Source: Lachnoclostridium sp.
GTDB lineage: Bacteria; Bacillota; Clostridia; Lachnospirales; Lachnospiraceae
DNA: 8,369 bases
Direction: 5' to 3'
Assembly (NCBI GenBank): GCA_003445895.1
Contig: DMCD01000106.1
Coordinates: 2,412 to 10,780, forward strand
The notes beneath the pieces are model-generated. The model ran no database searches and was not told the DNA's origin. It worked only from the letters and a program-made list of their open reading frames with translations. Numbering within the stretch: position 1 is the stretch's first letter; every line of letters begins with the position of its first letter. Shown one piece after another: positions 1-6,735 of this stretch. The position numbers and the translations under genes were made by a program.

Positions 1-252
1 AAAGATGTTTCCAGCGGCACCTACCGGAAGGATGCGGTGGATGATTCTCTGCAGGAGGATCAGCTGGTGCGGATGCAGAAGAGTCTTGCGGACATGAACG
101 CTATTCTGGATTCCAACGAGCATCTGCTGAACATGATGACGACCTGTGTAAACGAGGTGGCGGCTCTTGGGGAGAAGGACAATACCCAGGCCAATGAGGA
201 CATTATCGAGGAGATACAGCATCTGATCGAAACCACAAAGTATTATCAGTAA
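1..252 (+). CDS. C-terminal 83 residues of an unrecognised helical protein upstream of telA (5' end outside window)
   Basis: The frame is open from base 1 to the TAA at 250-252, so this is the tail of a gene that starts left of the window. A GTG at 37 has no ribosome-binding site before it and is probably internal. The visible part is acidic and rich in Glu, Asp, Gln, Asn, Met and Leu, almost free of Gly and Pro after the first few residues, and lacks any membrane segment. It should be mostly alpha-helical, probably coiled coil, ending in ETTKYYQ. The stop codon overlaps the ribosome-binding site of telA, so the two genes are very likely co-transcribed. I do not recognise a family. In Firmicutes the gene before telA is often an XpaC-like protein, but the visible residues do not allow me to assign that. 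Confidence 0.7.
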   Translation, partial: KDVSSGTYRKDAVDDSLQEDQLVRMQKSLADMNAILDSNEHLLNMMTTCVNEVAALGEKDNTQANEDIIEEIQHLIETTKYYQ

Positions 253-264
253 GGAGGAAAAAAC

Positions 265-1437
265 ATGAGTTTTAACCTGGAATTACCTGATGTAGAAGAA
301 GTGAAGGAGAAGGTGGCTGAAGAACTGGCCGTCACCGATGAAAGACAGCAGACCGTGGACGAGACCGCGAAGCAGAAGGTGGAGGAGATCATGGGCACCG
401 ACATTTCGGTGTTCGAGGACAGAAAAAACCTGACCACTGCATTTGAGGAATTCGGCGCGGACGTCATGCGCAAGACGGAGAACAAAAACAGTATTCTTTC
501 CAAGCGCATGGGCGAGCTCTCGAAGGCGGGCTCCGAGTCCGGCGAGGTCGCAAAGGGACTGCAGGAGCTGGCGGAGCAGATGAAGAGCCTGGATCCTTCC
601 ATGGTGGATTTCGATCAGAAGGGCCTGTTCGGCAAGATTTCCAATCCGGTAAAGCGGTATTTTGACAAGTATAAAACAGCAGATGCGCAGATTGCGGACA
701 TCGTGAAGTCTCTGGAAAACGGCAAGAAGATGCTGAAGAACGACAATGTCACCCTGGAGATTGAGCAGTCCGACATGCGCGGCCTGACCAAGGAGCTGAA
801 CGAGAAGATTGCCATGGGCAATGCCCTCGACCAGTATCTGTCCAACGCCATCGAGAATAAAAAGGCAGAGGGCGGCGACGAGGAAAAGGTAAAGTTCGTG
901 GAGGAAGAAGTGCTCTTCCCGCTGCGGCAGCGCATCATGGATTTCCAGCAGATGCAGGTGGTTTCCCAACAGGGCTGCGTGGCCATGGATGTGATCCGCC
1001 GCAACAACAACGAGTTGATCCGTGCCGTGGACCGGGCCGAGACCGTAACTGTATCTTCCCTGCGGACCGCCGTGACGGTGGCCGGTGCCCTTTACAATCA
1101 GAGAATCGTGCTCGAGAAGGTAAATCTTCTGAATGAGAGCACCAACCGGATGATCGCATCTACAGCAGAGATGCTGAAGACCCAGGGCGTGGAGATCCAG
1201 AAACAGGCTTCCGAGGCGATGATCTCCACCGATACACTGAAGAAATCCTTTGAAGATACACTGCAGGCCATGAGTGATATCAGCAGCTACAAGACGGAGG
1301 CATTGCCCAGAATCCGTCAGACCATCGAGGAGTTCAAGGAACTGGCGGACATGGGAGAAAAGAAACTGCAGCAGATGGAAGAAGCGGGGGCCTTCATGCC
1401 TTCCGAGCAGAAAGAAGCCATCGAAGAGAAGAAGTGA
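265..1437 (+). CDS. TelA/KlaA family (toxic anion resistance) protein
   Basis: This 390-residue protein matches the TelA family (PF05816), first linked to tellurite resistance on plasmids but mostly of unknown function in chromosomes, with suggested roles in envelope or antimicrobial stress. Family features in order: an acidic N-terminus (1-45); a helical region; a GLFGK..NPV+RYFDKY segment at about 120-136; the NGKKMLKNDNVTLE segment at 152-165; LFPLRQRIMDFQQMQ at 217-231; the RNNNELIRAVDRAETVTVSSLR segment at about 246-267; and a long coiled coil to about 371. There is no signal peptide or membrane helix, so it is likely cytoplasmic. The length is typical of the family. The ATG start is supported by AAGGAGG at 251-257, which overlaps the upstream stop. 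The family call is firm; a tellurite role is not shown by the sequence. Confidence 0.9.
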   Translation: MSFNLELPDVEEVKEKVAEELAVTDERQQTVDETAKQKVEEIMGTDISVFEDRKNLTTAFEEFGADVMRKTENKNSILSKRMGELSKAGSESGEVAKGLQELAEQMKSLDPSMVDFDQKGLFGKISNPVKRYFDKYKTADAQIADIVKSLENGKKMLKNDNVTLEIEQSDMRGLTKELNEKIAMGNALDQYLSNAIENKKAEGGDEEKVKFVEEEVLFPLRQRIMDFQQMQVVSQQGCVAMDVIRRNNNELIRAVDRAETVTVSSLRTAVTVAGALYNQRIVLEKVNLLNESTNRMIASTAEMLKTQGVEIQKQASEAMISTDTLKKSFEDTLQAMSDISSYKTEALPRIRQTIEEFKELADMGEKKLQQMEEAGAFMPSEQKEAIEEKK

Positions 1438-1488
1438 TGCAGAGGATGCGTTGATGCGTCGGAGCATCGGATATGAACTGACAGATAC

Positions 1489-1494
1489 AGGAGG
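1489..1494 (+). promoter_or_regulatory. Ribosome-binding site that fixes the start of the small membrane protein
   Basis: AGGAGG lies 8 bases before the ATG at 1503. An in-frame TTG at 1497 is only 2 bases from the motif, which is too close, so the ATG is the better start. Confidence 0.75.
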
Positions 1495-1502
1495 AATTGT
1501 CC

Positions 1503-1769
1503 ATGGAAGGAAAGCCGGGATGCGGTACGATATTTCTGGCAGTGCTGGCGGTATGCGCAGTACTGTATTACGGGTTTAATGTGACCAGCGTCGGCTGGTT
1601 CCTGAAGCTGGTGGTCGCCCTGTTTCTGCTTCTGGTTATCGCCGTTGTAGGACTGGTGACGTGGATTATCATGGATAAGCTGAAGAAGGACAAGCTGGCG
1701 GAGGAAGAGAAGGCCAGGAAGGCCGCTGAGGAGAATGCGCACCGGTTTGAGGAAGAGAACAGATCCTGA
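1503..1769 (+). CDS. Small membrane protein with two predicted helices and a charged coiled-coil tail
   Basis: This 88-residue protein is of unrecognised family. Starting at MEGKPGCG, it has one hydrophobic stretch at about residues 9-24, a short polar break (FNVTS), a second strongly hydrophobic stretch at about 30-56 rich in Val and Leu, and then a Lys/Glu/Ala-rich tail (from about 57) that looks like a cytoplasmic alpha-helix or coiled coil. The basic residues right after the second helix suggest that this end stays in the cytoplasm. It begins 65 bases after telA on the same strand and is probably in the same transcription unit, so it could tether or assist the TelA protein at the membrane; this is inference from position only. 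The start is chosen from the AGGAGG at 1489-1494. Confidence 0.7.
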   Translation: MEGKPGCGTIFLAVLAVCAVLYYGFNVTSVGWFLKLVVALFLLLVIAVVGLVTWIIMDKLKKDKLAEEEKARKAAEENAHRFEEENRS

Positions 1770-1788
1770 TTGCAGGAAAGATGAACTG

Positions 1789-1814
1789 TGCCCGGGGCAG
1801 AAATACCCCGGGCA
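1789..1814 (+). terminator. GC-rich hairpin after the telA cluster (possible terminator without a T tract)
   Basis: TGCCCGGGG (1789-1797) pairs perfectly with CCCCGGGCA (1806-1814) around an 8-base loop. It lies 19 bases after the last stop codon of the telA cluster, where a terminator is expected, but no run of T follows on either strand. It may be an RNA-stabilising 3' hairpin or a terminator that needs help. Confidence 0.45.
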
Positions 1815-1823
1815 GAAGTATGT

Positions 1824-1860
1824 CCCGGACTGGGAAACCGGGCCGGCGCCGCTGCGGTTT
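1824..1860 (+). repeat. Second GC-rich inverted-repeat cluster in the telA 3' region
   Basis: Two overlapping alternatives can form: CCCGG (1824-1828) with CCGGG (1838-1842), or AAACCG (1835-1840) with CGGTTT (1855-1860). They share bases, so only one can form at a time. No T tract follows either. The function is unknown; with the preceding hairpin it makes the 3' end of the telA transcript highly structured. Confidence 0.4.
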
Positions 1861-2032
1861 ACCGGTGCGGAAATATATGCAGAAAAGAGCACAATAAGGC
1901 GGTACGGGTTATAATTATTCACGCATTTAAATAATTAATCATCGTGCAGAGGAAAATGTAAACTGTATGTGCAAAATATATACGAATTCTGCGTTTTAGC
2001 CAAAAAAACTGTGAAAAATTATAAAAAGATAG
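1861..2032. other. AT-rich intergenic stretch with no gene
   Basis: Between the telA-side hairpins and the glp promoter I find no coding frame with a ribosome-binding site and no RNA gene. It holds an AT-rich inverted repeat (1912-1937) and A-rich DNA (about 2001-2030) just upstream of the -35 box, which could act as an UP element. Confidence 0.6.
1912..1937. repeat. AT-rich inverted repeat, possible operator
   Basis: TAATTATT (1912-1919) and AATAATTA (1930-1937) are perfect inverted copies separated by 10 bases. It lies about 95 bases upstream of the glp -35 box. Such repeats occur by chance in AT-rich DNA, so a regulatory role is only possible. Confidence 0.25.
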
Positions 2033-2061
2033 TTGATTTACTATTTGCCGTATGGTATGAT
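2033..2061 (+). promoter_or_regulatory. Extended -10 sigma-A promoter of the glp operon
   Basis: TTGATT (2033-2038) is followed after exactly 17 bases by TATGAT (2056-2061), with TG at 2053-2054 giving an extended -10 element. A-rich DNA lies upstream. The transcript would start near 2068, giving a leader of about 120 bases before the glpP start codon. No catabolite-repression (cre) box is apparent at or beside it. Confidence 0.7.
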
Positions 2062-2067
2062 TTTATT

Positions 2068-2188
2068 AAGTTAATAGCTGCCTAGTAGACGGAAGCCTGG
2101 CATTAAAGCAATGGGAGTTGCTTTAGTTTAGCCATGCTTTTTTTTGTGGAAAATTGACAGTTATTATAAAGATATCGGAGGATTTTAC
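2068..2188 (+). promoter_or_regulatory. glpP 5' leader with competing stems (probable attenuator)
   Basis: The leader runs from the predicted transcription start to the glpP start codon. TGCC (2079-2082) can pair with GGCA (2099-2102), using most of the 5' arm (2098-2101) that otherwise forms the base of the terminator with 2131-2134. The two folds therefore exclude each other, as in an antiterminator/terminator switch. Because the gene behind it encodes a GlpP-type antiterminator, the simplest reading is autoregulation by glycerol-3-phosphate-bound GlpP. I could not match the leader to a known riboswitch class. The structure is seen; the regulator is inferred. Confidence 0.5.
2098..2145 (+). 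terminator. Intrinsic terminator in the glpP leader
   Basis: TAAAGCAA (2104-2111) pairs perfectly with TTGCTTTA (2118-2125) around a 6-base loop. TGGC (2098-2101) and GCCA (2131-2134) extend the stem across an internal loop, and eight T residues follow at 2138-2145. It lies between the promoter and glpP, so it would stop the operon transcript unless antitermination occurs. Confidence 0.75.
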
Positions 2189-2191
2189 TTG
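2177..2191 (+). promoter_or_regulatory. Ribosome-binding site and TTG start of glpP
   Basis: GGAGG at 2177-2181 is 7 bases before the TTG at 2189-2191. The frame extends upstream to another TTG at 2144, but that codon sits inside the terminator T tract with no ribosome-binding site, so translation should begin at 2189. Confidence 0.75.
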
Positions 2192-2767
2192 AAACACCAC
2201 GAGTTTATACAGGCTGTTGAAGCAAATCCGGTGATTGCTGCAGTAAAGAGTGACGAAGGACTGCGGCATTGCCTGGACACGGATATCGGAATCGTGTTCA
2301 CCCTATACGGAGACCTCGGGAGCATTGAAAACATCGTGAAACAGATCAAGGACGCCGGAAAAATTGCTATGGTGCACATTGATCTGGTAAATGGAATGCA
2401 GCCGAAAGAGGTGTCTCTGGACTTCATCCGGAACCGGACCGGTGCGGACGGCATTATTACCACGAAGTACAGCCTGGTACAGCATGCAAAGAACCTGGAA
2501 CTCAACACCATACTCCGCATGTTCATGCTGGATTCCACGTCGATGGAAACCCTGGACCGGTACAGCCGCCAGGACAGCGTGCAGCCGGACATCATGGAGC
2601 TTCTGCCGGGAACGCTTCTGCCGGATGTCATCCGGAGAGCGAATCAGATCTGCCGGGTGCCGGTGATGGCCAGCGGTCTCATTACCCGGAAAGAGGAGAT
2701 TATGAATGCACTGAAAAATGGTGCCATCTCCATCTCAACAACCAATGAAACGCTGTGGAATGCTTAA
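2189..2767 (+). CDS. glpP: Glycerol-3-phosphate-responsive antiterminator GlpP
   Basis: GlpP is a cytoplasmic RNA-binding regulator that, with glycerol-3-phosphate bound, lets RNA polymerase read through terminators in glp leaders. From the TTG start the product has 192 residues, close to the usual length. Family motifs, consistent with its TIM-barrel-like fold, occur in order: VHIDLVNG (62-69), DGIITTK (87-93), RMFMLDS (110-116), MELLPG (136-141), ASGLITRKEE (161-170) and STTNETLW (183-190). The alternative TTG at 2144 would add 15 residues that look like translated leader. Its own leader carries a terminator, suggesting autoregulation, and glpK follows 53 bases later. The family assignment is firm; which leaders it controls here is inferred. 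Confidence 0.92.
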   Translation: MKHHEFIQAVEANPVIAAVKSDEGLRHCLDTDIGIVFTLYGDLGSIENIVKQIKDAGKIAMVHIDLVNGMQPKEVSLDFIRNRTGADGIITTKYSLVQHAKNLELNTILRMFMLDSTSMETLDRYSRQDSVQPDIMELLPGTLLPDVIRRANQICRVPVMASGLITRKEEIMNALKNGAISISTTNETLWNA

Positions 2768-2775
2768 TGTGTTAA

Positions 2776-4320
<1,545 letters not shown>

Positions 4321-4323
<3 letters not shown>

Positions 4324-4340
4324 GGTGTAAAGGGACCTTA
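4321..4340 (+). repeat. Small hairpin overlapping the glpK stop codon
   Basis: TAAGGT (4321-4326) and ACCTTA (4335-4340) pair perfectly around an 8-base loop. The first three bases are the glpK stop codon. It is weak and lacks a T run, so it is more likely an RNA-processing or stability element than a terminator, if it works at all. Confidence 0.3.
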
Positions 4341-4375
4341 TTCTGAATTACAGATTACCAATGTTCGCACCGCTT

Positions 4376-4402
4376 CGGAGACCGGGCTCCGGTCCCCGGA
4401 GC
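4376..4402 (+). promoter_or_regulatory. Overlapping GC-rich hairpins in the glpK-glpF gap
   Basis: GCTCCGG (4386-4392) pairs perfectly with CCGGAGC (4396-4402) around a 3-base loop. Its 5' arm can instead pair with CGGAG at 4376-4380 (CTCCG, 4387-4391), and ACCGG (4381-4385) can pair with CCGGT (4389-4393). These folds exclude each other. No T run follows, so full termination is unlikely. The hairpins may tune the glpK to glpF ratio by protecting or processing the mRNA. Confidence 0.45.
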
Positions 4403-4441
4403 GTGCAGATAAAAAAGGGTTATTACTAAGGAGGTAATGGT

Positions 4442-5155
4442 ATGCAGGCTTATTTAGCAGAGTTTATCGGAACGATGTTCCTGGTTATCCTGGGCGACGG
4501 CGTATGCTGCAACGTTAACCTGAACAAGTCGGGAATGAAGGGTGCGGGCACCGTTCACATCCTTATCGGCTGGGGTATGGCAGTTATGGTACCGGCATTC
4601 TGCTTCGGCGCAATGTCCGGTGCTCACTTCAATCCGGCAGTAACCATCGGCGTAGCACTTCGCGGCGGCATGCCCTGGGCACAGGTTCCGGGCTATATCG
4701 TAGCACAGATGCTCGGCGGTTTCTGCGGCGCAGCAATCCTGATGATTCTTTACGGCGATCACATCAAGGCAACCGATGATGATGCAACCATCCGCGGCTG
4801 CTTCTGCACAGGACCGTCCATCCGCAACACCGGACTGAACTTCCTGTCTGAGTTCTTCGCAACCTTCATGCTGGTATTCACACTGGCAGCCATCCCGGGC
4901 AACGCCGGTGAATCCGCAGTCAGCTGGTTCCTGGTATACGGCGTCATCGTATCCATGGGCGCTTCCTTCGGCGGCCTTACCGGATATGCAATGAACGCAG
5001 CAAGAGATTCCGCTCCGCGTTTCGCTTATCAGCTCCTTGCTCCGAATAAGGGCAAAAAGGATCCTGACTGGGCATACGGCTGGATTCCGCTGATCGCTCC
5101 GATCTGCGGCGGTATCGTAGCATCCCTGCTTTACATGGCTGTCTTCGCAGCATAA
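4442..5155 (+). CDS. glpF: Glycerol facilitator (aquaglyceroporin, MIP family)
   Basis: GlpF is an inner-membrane channel that lets glycerol diffuse into the cell. This 237-residue protein has the MIP layout of six membrane helices with two half-helices. The first pore box is GAHFNPAVT (NPA at 64-66). The second is GYAMNAARDSAPR, where the usual NPARD reads NAARD (185-189); the codons AAC GCA GCA leave no doubt about the reading. Spacing from the boxes places the selectivity-filter residues at W44, G173, Y182 and R188, matching E. coli GlpF (W48, G191, F200, R206) except Phe to Tyr, so glycerol selectivity is expected. It is shorter than E. coli GlpF (281). AAGGAGG (4428-4434) is 7 bases before the ATG. 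It follows glpK by 118 bases. Confidence 0.93.
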   Translation: MQAYLAEFIGTMFLVILGDGVCCNVNLNKSGMKGAGTVHILIGWGMAVMVPAFCFGAMSGAHFNPAVTIGVALRGGMPWAQVPGYIVAQMLGGFCGAAILMILYGDHIKATDDDATIRGCFCTGPSIRNTGLNFLSEFFATFMLVFTLAAIPGNAGESAVSWFLVYGVIVSMGASFGGLTGYAMNAARDSAPRFAYQLLAPNKGKKDPDWAYGWIPLIAPICGGIVASLLYMAVFAA

Positions 5156-5163
5156 TGGACGGC

Positions 5164-5180
5164 ATGTGCCAAGCGCACAT
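5164..5180 (+). repeat. Short hairpin after glpF
   Basis: ATGTGC (5164-5169) pairs with GCACAT (5175-5180) around a 5-base loop, 9 bases after the glpF stop codon. No T run follows, so it is probably a 3' stabiliser of the glpK-glpF message rather than a terminator. Confidence 0.35.
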
Positions 5181-5210
5181 AAACTCGCAACTATAAATAA
5201 AAAATGATGC

Positions 5211-5269
5211 AGAGGGAGGAGACATCAATCAGAGTACGGAGCCCGTACGGTTGGTGGCCCCTCCCTTTT
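5211..5269 (+). promoter_or_regulatory. Nested-stem leader element before the dehydrogenase genes (possible attenuator)
   Basis: An outer stem AGAGGGAGG (5211-5219) pairs with CCTCCCTTT (5260-5268; one G-T pair). Inside it lies a perfect hairpin GTACGG (5234-5239) with CCGTAC (5243-5248) and a 3-base loop. Four T residues (5266-5269) overlap and follow the 3' arm, giving a weak terminator-like end. The real ribosome-binding site (5276-5282) lies outside the stem. In Bacillus, GlpP acts on a terminator before the dehydrogenase gene glpD, so a GlpP-controlled attenuator here is plausible but unproven. Confidence 0.45.
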
Positions 5270-5275
5270 CAAGCG

Positions 5276-5292
5276 AGAGGAGTATTAACGTG
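5276..5292 (+). promoter_or_regulatory. Ribosome-binding site and GTG start of the GlpA-like gene
   Basis: AGAGGAG at 5276-5282 is 7 bases before GTG at 5290-5292. The frame stays open upstream to a TTG at 5251, but those extra 13 codons run through the leader stem and precede the FAD-binding fold, which normally starts near the N-terminus. Confidence 0.75.
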
Positions 5293-6735
5293 GTTTATGA
5301 TGTAATAATTATCGGCGCCGGTGTAACCGGAGCGGCCGTGGCGAGGGAGCTTTCCCGCTATAAAGCGGAGGTCTGCGTTCTGGAACGCGGCGAAGATGTC
5401 TGCTCCGGAACCTCCAAGGCCAACAGCGCCATTGTCCACGCGGGATATGACTGTGTCCCGGGTTCCATGATGGCGAAGATGAACGTCCGCGGCAACGAGA
5501 TGATGACAGACCTGTGCAGAGACCTGGACATTCCCTTCGAGAGAAATGGTTCCCTGGTCGTCTGTATCGACAAAGATAATCTTCCGGGTCTGCAGGAGCT
5601 CTATGACAGAGGCATAAAGAACGGCGTGCCCGGCATGAAGCTCTTAAGCAGAGACGAAGCCAAGGCGATGGAGCCCCACCTGTCCGACAATGTACAGGGC
5701 GCACTCTATGCCGAGACCGCAGGCATCATCTGCCCATTTAAGCTGAATATCGCCATGGCGGAGAATGCGAATGTAAACGGCGTGGACTTCTTCTTCAACA
5801 CCAACGTCGAGAAGCTCTGCCGGGACGAAGAGGGCATCTGGCATCTCCGGACCTCCAACGGCGAATATAAGACAAAGTGTGTGGTCAATGCAGCCGGCCT
5901 CTATTCCGACTATTTCCACAACATGGTCAGCGAAAAGAAGATTCATATCACCCCGCGCCGCGGCGACTACTTCCTGCTGGACAAGACCACGGGCGGATTC
6001 GTGAAACACACCATTTTCCCGCAGCCCACCAAATACGGCAAGGGAATCCTGGTAGCTCCGACCATCCACGGCAACACCCTGGTTGGTCCGACGGCCATCG
6101 ATATCGATGACAAGGAAGACGTTGCAACCCGTCAGGGCGGCTTCGACGAGATTCTGGCGAAGTCCTCCATGTATGTGGACAATGTTCCCGTCCGCCAGGT
6201 TATCACCAGCTTCGCAGGCCTCCGTGCCCACGAGGACAATCATGAGTTCATCCTCGGCGAAGTGGAGGATGCACCGGGCTTCATCGACTGCGCCGGCATC
6301 GAGTCTCCGGGACTTACCAGCTCCCCGGCCATCGGCGAGTACATCGGCGGCATGATCCGCGACAAGATGGACCTGCAGGCGAAGGAAAGCTGGATCTCTA
6401 CCAGAAAGGACGTGCTGAATCCGCAGCATCTGTCCCTGGAAGAGAGAAACGAGCTGATCAAGAAAGAACCGGCCTACGGCCGCATCATCTGCCGCTGCGA
6501 GTCGGTCACAGAGGGAGAAATCCTCGATGCGATTCACCGTCCGCTGGGCGCAAGATCTCTGGATGCGGTAAAGCGCAGAACCCGCGCCGGCATGGGAAGA
6601 TGCCAGGCAGGCTTCTGCAGCCCGCGTGTCATGGAGATTCTGCAGCGTGAGCTGGGACTGAAGATGGAAGATATTCATAAGAATGATTCCGGATCCTGGC
6701 TTGTCCTGGAACGCACAAAGGAGGTGACAGAATGA
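5290..6735 (+). CDS. GlpA-like FAD-dependent (glycerol-3-phosphate) dehydrogenase with C-terminal [2Fe-2S] BFD domain
   Basis: This protein is predicted to oxidise sn-glycerol-3-phosphate to dihydroxyacetone phosphate. From the GTG start it has 481 residues. The N-terminus is an FAD-binding Rossmann fold, DVIIIGAGVTGAAVAREL (GxGxxG at 9-14; E32 at the end of the second strand). A D-amino-acid-oxidase-type domain follows: SGTSKANSAIVHAGY (39-53), HITPRRGDYF (219-228), FAGLRAH (308-314; R312 aligns with the substrate arginine of GlpD) and AGIESPGLTSSPAIG (335-349). The C-terminal BFD-like domain has C401-x-C403-x34-C438-x4-C443, as in E. coli GlpA. No membrane segment is seen. Related proteins act on other 2-hydroxy substrates, so the substrate is inferred from glpF, glpK and glpP next door. 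The stop overlaps the next start by ATGA, suggesting translational coupling. Confidence 0.88.
   Translation: MVYDVIIIGAGVTGAAVARELSRYKAEVCVLERGEDVCSGTSKANSAIVHAGYDCVPGSMMAKMNVRGNEMMTDLCRDLDIPFERNGSLVVCIDKDNLPGLQELYDRGIKNGVPGMKLLSRDEAKAMEPHLSDNVQGALYAETAGIICPFKLNIAMAENANVNGVDFFFNTNVEKLCRDEEGIWHLRTSNGEYKTKCVVNAAGLYSDYFHNMVSEKKIHITPRRGDYFLLDKTTGGFVKHTIFPQPTKYGKGILVAPTIHGNTLVGPTAIDIDDKEDVATRQGGFDEILAKSSMYVDNVPVRQVITSFAGLRAHEDNHEFILGEVEDAPGFIDCAGIESPGLTSSPAIGEYIGGMIRDKMDLQAKESWISTRKDVLNPQHLSLEERNELIKKEPAYGRIICRCESVTEGEILDAIHRPLGARSLDAVKRRTRAGMGRCQAGFCSPRVMEILQRELGLKMEDIHKNDSGSWLVLERTKEVTE
6718..6735 (+). promoter_or_regulatory. Consensus ribosome-binding site and ATGA overlap coupling the two flavoprotein genes
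   Basis: AAGGAGGTGA (6718-6727) is a long exact complement of the 16S rRNA 3' end and lies inside the coding sequence of the GlpA-like gene. The next ATG (6732-6734) overlaps the TGA stop (6733-6735). This suggests coupled, roughly equal synthesis of two subunits of one complex. Confidence 0.8.

Noticed and set aside
283..1467. Long open frame on the - strand opposite telA (about 394 codons), rich in Leu and His.
   Set aside because: The composition is that expected from reading coiled-coil codons backwards; there is no ribosome-binding site or domain.
1900..2145. Search for a catabolite-repression (cre) box near the glp promoter.
   Set aside because: TGTAAACTGT-type words are present near 1960, but the central CG of the cre pattern is missing, so no site is called.
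2068..2145. The glpP leader as a known riboswitch (for example c-di-GMP, ZTP, guanidine or fluoride type).
   Set aside because: I could not find the conserved core of any of these classes; the region is too short for most, and the GlpP context gives a simpler explanation.
5192..5197. TATAAA as a -10 box for a separate promoter of the dehydrogenase genes.
   Set aside because: No acceptable -35 element lies 16-18 bases upstream, so the match is probably due to AT-rich DNA.
5204..5305. Possible 33-codon leader peptide starting ATG ATG and overlapping the start of the GlpA-like gene.
   Set aside because: No ribosome-binding site precedes it, and its frame runs through the leader stems into the dehydrogenase start; nothing supports translation.
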